This document shows, one piece after another, positions 1 to 5,752 of a DNA stretch of 8,092 bases (within the stretch, counting starts at the first letter, position 1; each line of letters opens with the position of its first letter). The notes under the pieces are model-generated. The model was not told the origin of the DNA. It did not search any database and worked only from the letters and a program-made list of their open reading frames with translations. The translations under genes and the position numbers were made by a program. The stretch lies in the NCBI GenBank assembly GCA_036269915.1, contig DATBDM010000225.1:1-8092 (forward strand), written 5' to 3'. The DNA comes from DATBDM01 sp036269915 (GTDB lineage: Bacteria > Actinomycetota > Thermoleophilia > Solirubrobacterales > Solirubrobacteraceae).

Positions 1-60
1 GACGCGCCACACCGGGTCCTTCTTCCCGCCCACGCGGGTGAGTCGCATGCTCACGGCCAT
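1..60 (-). CDS. rpsP: Ribosomal protein S16, N-terminal fragment (runs off the window)
   Basis: Only the first 20 codons are present; the gene continues past the left edge on the minus strand. They read MAVSMRLTRVGGKKDPVWRV, which fits the S16 N-terminus: the R-L-x-R-x-G-x-K-K-x-P core followed by an aromatic and R is characteristic. S16 is a small-subunit protein that binds 16S rRNA during 30S assembly. The start is the ATG at 60-58; a second in-frame ATG at 48-46 would remove four residues. No Shine-Dalgarno sequence precedes the start. The bases before it instead read ACCTCCT (75-69), the complement of one. A TAACCT hexamer at 77-72 could be a -10 giving a very short leader. The gene starts 14 bases after the lrp stop on the same strand, so co-transcription with lrp is possible. 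Identification is by family knowledge from a short fragment, supported by nearby ffh. Confidence 0.88.
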   Translation of the reverse strand, partial: MAVSMRLTRVGGKKDPVWRV

Positions 61-71
61 TTCGCGCGAGG

Positions 72-77
72 AGGTTA
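72..77 (-). promoter_or_regulatory. Possible rpsP -10 element (TAACCT)
   Basis: The minus strand reads TAACCT, fitting TANNNT. It ends 11 bases before the rpsP ATG and overlaps the lrp stop codon (77-75). A start about 7 bases downstream would leave a leader of roughly 4-5 bases. No convincing -35 was seen. Inference from motif and position only. Confidence 0.35.
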
Positions 78-557
78 GCGCAGCCGCCGCGGGGCGCCGA
101 GCGGCAGCGGCGAGTCGGGCTTGAGCTCGCCGAGCCGCAGCAGCGTCGTCACCCGCTGGGCGCCTCCCTTGGTGGACAGCACGCCGAGCACGTCCTGGAG
201 CTCGCGGAGGTCGCGCGTGTTGACGGTCAGCAGCGCGTCGGTCTCCCCCGCCACCCAGGCCGCCGCGGTCACCTGCGGCAGCTCGCCGACGACCTGCGCG
301 AAGCGCCGCTCGGCCGCCTCCTGGTGGCGGCCCAGCGTCACCGTGACGTAGACGCAGAGCGTGAAGCCGGCCTGCTCGCGGTCGAGCGCGGCGTGGATGC
401 CCTCGATCACGCCGGAGTCCTTGAGCCGGCGCACGCGGTTGAGCGTGGCGGCGGGGCTGAGGCCGGCGATGCGGGCGAGCTCGACGTTGGGCCGGTCGGC
501 GTCGGTCTGGAGCTCGTTGAGGAGCAGGACGTCGGTTTCGTCAAGTGTTCGTGCCAT
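75..557 (-). CDS. Lrp/AsnC-family transcriptional regulator
   Basis: A 160-residue protein of normal family length. Residues 5-60 form the AsnC-type winged helix-turn-helix: LDETDVLLLNELQ is the usual opening, and the recognition region is about 25-51 (VELARIAGLSP...RVRRLKDSGVI). Residues 66-143 match the RAM/AsnC ligand-binding domain, with an alternating beta-alpha pattern and VAGETDALLTV at 102-112 in place of the usual G-x-x-D-x-x-L segment. The last ~17 residues form a Pro/Leu/Arg-rich tail. Family members bind amino acids or related metabolites, oligomerise and bind AT-rich palindromes, often controlling a divergent transporter gene and themselves. That fits here: an EamA exporter diverges from the same 71-base spacer, with a 15-bp imperfect palindrome over the putative -10. 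The ATG at 557 is chosen because MARTLDETD is the usual N-terminus. The effector cannot be named from sequence. Confidence 0.93.
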   Translation of the reverse strand: MARTLDETDVLLLNELQTDADRPNVELARIAGLSPAATLNRVRRLKDSGVIEGIHAALDREQAGFTLCVYVTVTLGRHQEAAERRFAQVVGELPQVTAAAWVAGETDALLTVNTRDLRELQDVLGVLSTKGGAQRVTTLLRLGELKPDSPLPLGAPRRLR

Positions 558-563
558 AACTGT

Positions 564-578
564 GAAGAATATTTCGTC
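564..578. promoter_or_regulatory. Candidate Lrp-type operator: 15-bp imperfect palindrome
   Basis: The plus strand reads GAAGAA-TAT-TTCGTC; the half-sites match at 5 of 6 positions around a 3-base centre. It sits in the only clearly AT-rich patch of the lrp/eamA spacer. Its length and AT-rich centre resemble the 15-bp palindromes bound by Lrp-family proteins. It covers the TATTCT hexamer (571-566) proposed as the lrp -10, so binding would block lrp transcription and could affect eamA. Binding is inferred. Confidence 0.45.
566..571 (-). promoter_or_regulatory. Probable lrp -10 element (TATTCT)
   Basis: The minus strand reads TATTCT (TANNNT), followed by 8 bases and then the lrp ATG. With a usual -10 to start distance, transcription would begin at or within 1-2 bases of the start codon, giving a leaderless mRNA. 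This agrees with the absence of a Shine-Dalgarno sequence. On the opposite strand the same TA begins TATTTC (570-575), a weaker -10-like match pointing towards eamA. Confidence 0.5.
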
Positions 579-628
579 GGAGCGTGCATGTGCGGGTTCG
601 GTGGGCCGCGCGTGCTTGTGTGGAGGAC

Positions 629-1534
629 ATGAACCGCTCCGCCCTCCTCGCGCTCACGGCCGCCGGCCTCATGTTCGGCCTCACCGTGCCGCTCTCCAAG
701 GTCGCCCTCGGGTGGCTCGATCCCGCGTGGCTCGCCGCCGCGCGCTTCGGGCTGGCCGCGCCGGTGCTGGCGGCCGTCGCCTGGCGGTCGCTGCGCGCGG
801 CGCTGAGCCCGCGCGTGGCCGCCTGGGGGGCGGGGGGCTACGGCGCGATGGTCGTGCTGCAGAACCTCGGCGTCGAGCGCACGAGCGTCACGCACGCGGC
901 GATCATCTTCGGCGCCGTGCCGGTCTTCGTCGCGGCGGGCAGCGTCCTGGCGGGCCGGGCCGCCGCCGGGCCGGCGGCGTGGTCGGGCTTCGGCGTCGCG
1001 CTGGCCGGCGTGGCGCTGGTGGCCGGCTCGGGGGGCGAGGCATCGCTGACGGGCGACGCGCTCGTGGCCGCCTCGGCGGTGCTGGGCTCGGCGCTGATCG
1101 TCGTCCAGGGCGAGCTGCTCGAGGGGCGCGACCCGGTCGCCGTGACCGCCGTGCAGATGGCGGCCGCGGCGGCGTTCTCGCTGCTGTTCGCGCTGCCGAC
1201 GCCGCTGCCCGCGGGCGCGCCCGCGCTGCCTGAGGCGATCGCGATGGCCGCGCTGGTCAGCGTCGGCTCGCTGATCCCGTTCGCGCTCTACGCCTACGGG
1301 CAGGCCCGCGTGCACGCGGAGCTCGCCGGCGCGTTCGTCAACCTCGAGCCGGTGGTCGGGGTGGCCGCGGGCGTGCTCGCGTTCGGCAACCCGTTCGGCC
1401 CGTGGCAGGCGCTCGGCGCGGTGCTGGTGATCGCCGGGCTCGCGCTCAGCGCTGGCGCATCAGGGCGCCGAGATCGGGCATCTTCCCGCTCGACAGGCCC
1501 CTCATCAGCTTGCGCATCTCCCCGAACTGCTTGA
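629..1534 (+). CDS. EamA/DMT-superfamily exporter
   Basis: A 301-residue, very hydrophobic Ala/Leu/Val-rich protein with about ten predicted membrane helices in two EamA halves. Residues 6-25 form the first helix with the typical GLTVPLSKVAL ending. The second half carries an A-x-x-x-N-L-E-P-V segment in AGAFVNLEPVVGV, a frequent EamA signature. DMT proteins export metabolites such as amino acids; substrate is not predictable here. Divergence from an Lrp/AsnC gene suggests amino-acid or metabolite efflux under its control (inference). The ATG at 629 follows GGAGG at 622-626, only 2 bases away, which is unusually close; an in-frame GTG at 620 is an alternative. The last helix ends near residue 275. 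The following ~26 residues are a Ser/Arg/Ala-rich tail read from DNA that is antisense to the 3' end of ffh (89-base convergent overlap), with no sign of family conservation. Confidence 0.9.
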   Translation: MNRSALLALTAAGLMFGLTVPLSKVALGWLDPAWLAAARFGLAAPVLAAVAWRSLRAALSPRVAAWGAGGYGAMVVLQNLGVERTSVTHAAIIFGAVPVFVAAGSVLAGRAAAGPAAWSGFGVALAGVALVAGSGGEASLTGDALVAASAVLGSALIVVQGELLEGRDPVAVTAVQMAAAAAFSLLFALPTPLPAGAPALPEAIAMAALVSVGSLIPFALYAYGQARVHAELAGAFVNLEPVVGVAAGVLAFGNPFGPWQALGAVLVIAGLALSAGASGRRDRASSRSTGPSSACASPRTA

Positions 1535-2777
1535 CCAGCTGGTTGACCTGCTGGACGGAGGTGCCCGAGCCCTTGGCGATCCGCAGGCGGCGCGAGCCCT
1601 TGATCGACTCCGGGTGACGCCGCTCCCAGGGCGTCATCGAGGTGATGATCGCCTGCACGCGGTCGAGCTCGCGCTCGTCCACGTTCATCTTCGAGAGCTG
1701 CTGGCCGGCGAGGCCGGGCATCATGCCGAGCAGTGAGGTCAGCGGCCCCATCTTGCGGATCTTCCTGAGCTGGTCAAGGAAGTCGTCGAGCGTGAACTCG
1801 TTGCGCCGCAGCTTGCGCTCGAGCGCCTTCGCGTCCTCCTCGTCGACCTGCTGCTCGGCCTTCTCGATGAACGAGAGGACGTCGCCCATCCCGAGGATCC
1901 GCTGCGCCATCCGGTCGGGGTGGAAGCGCTCGAAGTTCTCGAGCTTCTCGCCGGTGGAGGCGAACAGGATCGGCTTGCCGGTGACCGCCTTGACCGACAG
2001 CGCGGCGCCGCCGCGGGCGTCGCCGTCGAGCTTGGAGAGGATGACCCCGTCGAACTGCGCGGCCTCGGCGAACTGCTCGGCGACGTTGACGGCGTCCTGG
2101 CCGGTCATCGCGTCGACGACCAGCAGCACGTCGGTGGGCCGGACGGTCTGCTTGATCTTGGTCAGCTCCGCCATCAGCGCCTCGTCGATGTGGAGGCGGC
2201 CGGCGGTGTCGATGATGAGGACGTCCTTGCCGTCGCGCTCCGCCTGGTCGCGCGCCCAAGCGGCGATCTCGACCGGGTCGGCGTCGGTGCCGCGCTCGTA
2301 GACGGTCGCGCCGGCCTGCGTGCCGACCTTGATCAGCTGCTCGACGGCGGCGGGGCGGTAGACGTCGCAGGCGGCGACGCCGACCGACGAGCCGTGCTCC
2401 TCGCGCAGGAAGCGCGCGAGCTTGGCGGTGGCGGTGGTCTTGCCGGAGCCCTGGAGGCCCGCCATCAGGATCACGGTCGGCGCGCGCGGTGCGAGGGCGA
2501 TCCCGGAGGAGCCCGTCCCCATCAGCGCGGCGAGCTCGTCGTGGACGATCTTCACGACCTGCTGGCCCGGCGTCACGGACTTCGCGACGTCGGCGCCCAT
2601 CGCGCGCTCGCGCACGTGCGCGACGAAGTCCTTCACGACCTTGAAGTTCACGTCCGCCTCGAGCAGCGCGAGGCGGATCTCCCGCATCGCGCTGTTGATG
2701 TCGTCCTCGGTCAGGGCCCCACGCTGGCGCACAGACGCCAGGGTGCCCTGGAGTTTCTCTGACAGGGAGTCGAACAA
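1446..2777 (-). CDS. ffh: Signal recognition particle GTPase Ffh (SRP54)
   Basis: A complete 443-residue Ffh. The N domain is 1-85 (FDSLSEKLQ opening). The GTPase G domain has the P-loop GLQGSGKTT at 107-115, DVYRPAAVEQL at 138-148, DTAGRL at 190-195 and SKLDGDARGG at 248-257. The Met-bearing M domain is about 297-443, with the SRP-RNA binding region GSRRLRIAKGSGTSVQQVNQ at 394-413. Ffh with 4.5S/SRP RNA binds signal sequences leaving the ribosome and hands them to FtsY at the membrane; ftsY lies 3 kb upstream on the same strand. The start is TTG: an in-frame TGA at 2786-2784 leaves no room for another, and the protein begins at the conserved residues. There is no clear Shine-Dalgarno sequence, and a TACCCT hexamer ends 10 bases upstream. 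The 3' end overlaps the eamA tail by 89 bases on the opposite strand. Confidence 0.98.
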   Translation of the reverse strand: MFDSLSEKLQGTLASVRQRGALTEDDINSAMREIRLALLEADVNFKVVKDFVAHVRERAMGADVAKSVTPGQQVVKIVHDELAALMGTGSSGIALAPRAPTVILMAGLQGSGKTTATAKLARFLREEHGSSVGVAACDVYRPAAVEQLIKVGTQAGATVYERGTDADPVEIAAWARDQAERDGKDVLIIDTAGRLHIDEALMAELTKIKQTVRPTDVLLVVDAMTGQDAVNVAEQFAEAAQFDGVILSKLDGDARGGAALSVKAVTGKPILFASTGEKLENFERFHPDRMAQRILGMGDVLSFIEKAEQQVDEEDAKALERKLRRNEFTLDDFLDQLRKIRKMGPLTSLLGMMPGLAGQQLSKMNVDERELDRVQAIITSMTPWERRHPESIKGSRRLRIAKGSGTSVQQVNQLVKQFGEMRKLMRGLSSGKMPDLGALMRQR

Positions 2778-2787
2778 TTCGTCTCAC

Positions 2788-2797
2788 AGGGTACGGT
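2788..2797. promoter_or_regulatory. Symmetric bidirectional -10 for ffh and sthA
   Basis: The 10 bases AGGGTACGGT have the form ANNNTANNNT. Read on the plus strand, TACGGT (2792-2797) ends 8 bases before the sthA ATG. Read on the minus strand, TACCCT (2793-2788) ends 10 bases before the ffh TTG. The two hexamers share the central TA, so RNA polymerase could fire either way from one site, yielding leaderless sthA mRNA and ffh mRNA with a leader of about 3 bases. The spacer between the genes is 28 bases, so any -35 elements would lie inside the opposing gene. Inferred from motif and position. Confidence 0.5.
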
Positions 2798-2805
2798 GCG
2801 CAGCT

Positions 2806-4197
2806 ATGGAGCTCGACCTCTTGGTCATCGGGTCCGGGCCGAGCGGCCAGAAGGCCGCGATCCAGGCCGCCAAACTCGGCAAGCGCGTCGCCGTCGCCGA
2901 GCGCCGAGAGCGCATCGGCGGCGTGTCGATCCACACCGGCACGATCCCGTCCAAGACGCTGCGCGAGGCGGTCCTGGAGCAAGTCGCGCAGCGCCCGCTC
3001 GACGTACTCGACCCCACCCGTGTGGAGGAGAGCGAGGAGCGCACGCTCGAGCAGCTGATGGATCGCACCGCGCGCGTCGTGGCGGCCGAGACCGCCGTGG
3101 TGCGCGAGCAGTTCCGGCGCAACCGCGTCGGCCTGCTGGCCGGCCAGGCGCGCTTCGAGGACGCCAACACGGTCAGGATCGAGGGCTTGGACGAGCCGAT
3201 CCGCGCCCGCCGCATCATCATCGCCAGCGGCACACGCCCGGCGCGGCCGCCCTCCGTCGAGTTCGACGACCGCACGGTGATCGACTCCGACGGACTGCTC
3301 AAGCTCGAGCACCATGTGCCGCGCACGATGACCGTGGTGGGCGCCGGCGTGATCGGCGTCGAGTACGCGTCGATGTTCGGCGCGCTCGGCACGAAGGTCA
3401 CCGTCGTCGACAAGCGCGACCGTGTCCTGCAGTTCCTCGACGGCGAGATCGGCGAGGCCTTCCAGTACCTGCTGCGCCGGCGCAACGTCACCTTCCGGCT
3501 GCGCGAGGAGGTCGCGAGCGTCGCGGCGGGCACGGACGGCAAGCTGCCGCGGCTGTCGCTCGCCTCGGGCAAGGAGATCGCGTCGGAGACCGTGCTCTAC
3601 GCGGTCGGCCGCCAGGGCGACACCGAGCGCCTCGGCCTGAAGGCGGCCGGGCTGGAGGCCGATGCGCGCGGGCGCCTCGAGGTCGACGCGAGCTACCGCA
3701 CGTCGGTGGAGCACATCTTCGCCGTCGGCGACGTCGCGGGCGGCGGGCTCGCCGCCACCGCCGCCGAGCAGGGCAGGATCGCCGCGCTGCACGCCTTCGA
3801 CGAGCCCGTCCAGGAGCTCGCGCACCTGATCCCCACGGGGGTCTACGCGGTGCCGGAGATCGGGATGGTCGGGCGCACCGAGGAGCAGCTGACCGACGAG
3901 ACGGTGCCCTACGTCGTCGGGATCGCCCGCTGGTCCGAGCTCGCCCGCGGGCTGATGACCGGCGACGAGGAGGGCATGCTCAAGCTGCTCGTCTCGCCCG
4001 ACGACGGCAAGCTGCTCGGCGTCCACGTGATCGGCACCGGCGCCACCGACCTCGTCCACATCGGCCAGGCCGTGATGGGCGGCGACACCGGTATCGACTT
4101 CCTCGTGACGGCCGTCTTCAACTACCCGACGTTCGCCGAGTCCTACAAGGTGGCCGCGCTCGACGCCGCCAACCGGATCAGGGCGATGGAGTCCTAG
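2806..4197 (+). CDS. sthA: Soluble pyridine nucleotide transhydrogenase (SthA-like flavoprotein)
   Basis: A 463-residue class I pyridine-nucleotide-disulfide oxidoreductase-fold protein. FAD is bound by GSGPSG at 9-14 and the second FAD motif HIFAVGDV at 303-310. NAD(P) is bound by GAGVIG at 179-184, with D202 ending the next strand. The dimerisation domain is about 345-463. The closest match I recall is SthA, including its mycobacterial form (GTIPSKTLREAV, VEYASMFGALGTKVTVV, VFNYPTFAESYKVAALD). SthA transfers hydride between NADPH and NAD+, balancing cytosolic pools. The disulfide cysteines of dihydrolipoamide dehydrogenases are replaced by S41 and T46, and the usual His-Pro-Thr is Tyr-Pro-Thr (440-442), so thiol chemistry is unlikely. 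The ATG at 2806 is chosen because the Rossmann strand begins at once; upstream reading frame would run inside ffh. The 3' end overlaps the SPFH gene by 20 bases, convergently. Confidence 0.93.
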   Translation: MELDLLVIGSGPSGQKAAIQAAKLGKRVAVAERRERIGGVSIHTGTIPSKTLREAVLEQVAQRPLDVLDPTRVEESEERTLEQLMDRTARVVAAETAVVREQFRRNRVGLLAGQARFEDANTVRIEGLDEPIRARRIIIASGTRPARPPSVEFDDRTVIDSDGLLKLEHHVPRTMTVVGAGVIGVEYASMFGALGTKVTVVDKRDRVLQFLDGEIGEAFQYLLRRRNVTFRLREEVASVAAGTDGKLPRLSLASGKEIASETVLYAVGRQGDTERLGLKAAGLEADARGRLEVDASYRTSVEHIFAVGDVAGGGLAATAAEQGRIAALHAFDEPVQELAHLIPTGVYAVPEIGMVGRTEEQLTDETVPYVVGIARWSELARGLMTGDEEGMLKLLVSPDDGKLLGVHVIGTGATDLVHIGQAVMGGDTGIDFLVTAVFNYPTFAESYKVAALDAANRIRAMES

Positions 4198-5278
4198 GCG
4201 GCGCGTCCTCGGCGGGTGCCGGCGGGATGTCCGGCGCCGGCGGGATCACCGCCGCCGCGGCGCCCGGCGTCGCCGCCGAGTTGGCCTCGGCGGCCGCGTC
4301 GCGAGCGGAGCGCTCGGCCTCCGCCGCGTCGGCCGCGGCCCGCTCGCTCGCCTCGGACCGCTCAGACGAGGACGGAACCCTGGGCTGCCGCGGCGCAACG
4401 CCGTTGGAGAGCGCCCCGCCGAGCTTCTCGGCCAGCGAAGCCGCCGCGCCGGAGAACTCCGAGGGGATCACCCAGATCTTGTTCGCGTCGCCCTGGGCGA
4501 GCTGCGGCAGCATCTGCAGGTACTGGTACTGCAGCAGCGCGCGGTCGGGCGCGCCGTCGTGGATCGCCTGGAAGACGGTCTCGATCGCCTTCGCCTCACC
4601 CTCGGACTTGAGGATCGCGGAGGTCCGCTGCCCCTCCGCGCGCAGCACGGCCGACTGCTTCTCGCCCTCGGCCGTGAGGATCTGCGACTGCTTGACGCCC
4701 TCGGCCGTGAGGATCGTGGCGCGGCGGTCGCGCTCGGCGCGCATCTGCTTCTCCATCGCCTCCTGCACGGTCCGCGGCGGCTCGATCGACTTGAGCTCGA
4801 CGCGGTTGACGCGGATGCCCCACTTGCCCGTCGCCTCGTCGAGGCTGGCGCGCAGCTGGTTGTTGATGTTGTCGCGCGAGGTCAAGGTGTCCTCGAGCGT
4901 CATGCCGCCCGCGACGTTGCGCAGCGTGGTCACGGTCAGCTGCTCGATCGCCTGCAGGGGGTTGGCGACCTCGTAGGTGATCGCCTTCGGGTCGGTGACC
5001 GTGAAGTAGATGACCGTGTCGATCCCGACGACGAGGTTGTCCTCGGTGATCACGGGCTGGGGCGGGAACGCGACCACCTGCTCGCGCAGGTCGATCAGCG
5101 GCTTGACGCGATCGACGAAGGGGACGATCAGCGTCAGTCCCGGATCGAGCGTGCGTGCGTAGCGGCCCAGGCGCTCCACGACGCCGGCGCGCGCCTGCGG
5201 CACGATGCGGACGGCCTTGAACGCGATCACGAACACGAACACCGCGAGGACGATCAGGGCGATGATGGCGGCGGACAT
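4178..5278 (-). CDS. SPFH/stomatin-like (band 7, QmcA-type) membrane protein
   Basis: A 366-residue protein with an N-terminal membrane segment (about 3-24), an SPFH/band 7 domain (about 25-185: VPQARAGVVERLGRY, the LDPGLTLIVPFVD region, DPKAITYEVANP) and a coiled coil. Residues 187-230 are four 11-residue repeats of the type S-A-I-L-T-A-E-G-E-K-Q, typical of slipin/QmcA proteins. The core ends near 290 and is followed by a ~75-residue Ala/Ser/Glu/Arg tail turning Pro-rich. SPFH proteins form large ring or cage oligomers on membranes that scaffold microdomains or shield proteases; NfeD proteins are their usual partners, and one is encoded directly upstream. The start has the best Shine-Dalgarno sequence in the window: AAGGAG, 5 bases before the ATG and overlapping the nfeD TAA stop, which points to translational coupling. 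Specific clients are unknown. Confidence 0.95.
   Translation of the reverse strand: MSAAIIALIVLAVFVFVIAFKAVRIVPQARAGVVERLGRYARTLDPGLTLIVPFVDRVKPLIDLREQVVAFPPQPVITEDNLVVGIDTVIYFTVTDPKAITYEVANPLQAIEQLTVTTLRNVAGGMTLEDTLTSRDNINNQLRASLDEATGKWGIRVNRVELKSIEPPRTVQEAMEKQMRAERDRRATILTAEGVKQSQILTAEGEKQSAVLRAEGQRTSAILKSEGEAKAIETVFQAIHDGAPDRALLQYQYLQMLPQLAQGDANKIWVIPSEFSGAAASLAEKLGGALSNGVAPRQPRVPSSSERSEASERAAADAAEAERSARDAAAEANSAATPGAAAAVIPPAPDIPPAPAEDAPPRTPSP
4663..4715 (-). repeat. 33-base codon-level repeat inside the SPFH coiled coil
   Basis: Two identical 20-base segments, 4663-4682 and 4696-4715, lie exactly 33 bases apart. They encode the I-L-T-A-E-G core of the first two of four 11-residue repeats. 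Two further repeats continue at the protein level (down to about residue 230) with more divergent DNA. This indicates recent duplication or gene conversion of hendecad units. Confidence 0.75.
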
Positions 5279-5283
5279 GACGA

Positions 5284-5289
5284 CTCCTT
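5284..5289 (-). promoter_or_regulatory. Strong ribosome binding site of the SPFH gene, overlapping the nfeD stop
   Basis: The minus strand reads GAATAAGGAGTCGTC before the ATG. AAGGAG (5289-5284) is 5 bases from the start and shares bases with the nfeD TAA (5290-5288). A ribosome terminating on nfeD would be placed on the next start, favouring coupled synthesis of the two partners. Confidence 0.8.
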
Positions 5290-5713
5290 ATTCGGCGACC
5301 AGCGCGGTCACGCCGCGGATCTCTAGGACCTGCACGCGCGTGCCGGGCTCGAAGACTTCATCCTCATCGTAGGCCCGCGCGCGCCACAGCTCGCCCTCGA
5401 GGCGCACGCACCCCGAGTCGGCCTCGATGCGCTCCACGACGGTCGCATTGCGCCCGACGAGTGCCGCCGTCCCCGTCCGCAGCTGCGCCGGCTGGCGCAG
5501 GTGGGCGCGGGCGATCGGCCGCAGCGCGGCGAGCGCGATGATCGAGACGACGAGGAAGAGAGCGAGCGAGATGGCCCAGCCGGCGCCGACCGCGCTCGCG
5601 ATCGCCGCGATCAGCGCGCCCGCCGCGAACGGGGCCATGAAGAACCCGGTCGTGGCGATCTCACCGATCCCGAGGATCGCTGCCGCGATCAGCCAAAAGA
5701 GCCAGGATTCCAT
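5288..5713 (-). CDS. NfeD-family membrane protein (short form, partner of SPFH protein)
   Basis: A 141-residue protein with three hydrophobic segments (about 4-20, 25-43 and 47-66), then a soluble OB-fold-like beta domain (about 80-141: GTAALVGRNATVVERI, GCVRLEGELWRARA, FEPGTRVQVLEIRGVTALV). This G-x-V-x-x-x-G-E-x-W-x-A pattern and G-x-x-V-x-V-x-x-x-x-G ending mark the NfeD C-terminal domain. It lacks the ClpP-like protease domain of long NfeD proteins, so it is the short type usually paired with an SPFH gene; that gene follows 9 bases later. It probably anchors or organises the SPFH assembly at the cytoplasmic membrane. The start is the ATG at 5713. No good Shine-Dalgarno sequence is seen; a TACAGT hexamer ends 12 bases upstream, and the ftsY stop is 39 bases upstream, so it may have its own promoter as well as readthrough from ftsY. 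Confidence 0.92.
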   Translation of the reverse strand: MESWLFWLIAAAILGIGEIATTGFFMAPFAAGALIAAIASAVGAGWAISLALFLVVSIIALAALRPIARAHLRQPAQLRTGTAALVGRNATVVERIEADSGCVRLEGELWRARAYDEDEVFEPGTRVQVLEIRGVTALVAE

Positions 5714-5725
5714 CTTCTGGAGCGG

Positions 5726-5731
5726 ACTGTA
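5726..5731 (-). promoter_or_regulatory. Possible nfeD -10 element (TACAGT)
   Basis: TACAGT on the minus strand fits TANNNT and ends 12 bases before the nfeD ATG, in the 39-base ftsY-nfeD spacer. A start about 7 bases downstream would leave a leader of about 5 bases. It could be an internal promoter letting nfeD/SPFH be expressed without ftsY. Motif and position only. Confidence 0.35.
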
Positions 5732-5752
5732 GCGCCGCCGGTTCTGCGGTAG

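Noticed and set aside
407..1315. 302-codon minus-strand open frame antisense to eamA
   Set aside because: Arg/Gly/His-rich shadow composition. The plus strand encodes a clear ten-helix exporter over the same span.
2422..2805. N-terminal extension of sthA
   Set aside because: The frame is open upstream only because it is antisense to ffh. The FAD-binding strand begins immediately after the ATG at 2806.
1774..4059. Very long minus-strand open frame (761 codons) across ffh and sthA
   Set aside because: It is Arg/Ala/Gly/Asp-rich shadow coding antisense to sthA and out of frame with ffh. High GC makes stops rare in such frames; both real genes are strongly supported by motifs.
2796..4976. 726-codon plus-strand open frame over sthA and the SPFH gene
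   Set aside because: It is the +1 shadow of sthA (Arg/Pro-rich) continuing antisense through the SPFH gene. No family resemblance.
5714..5752. Possible terminator hairpin between ftsY and nfeD
   Set aside because: Only a 4-bp CCGC/GCGG stem with a 7-base loop and no T run; too weak to call.
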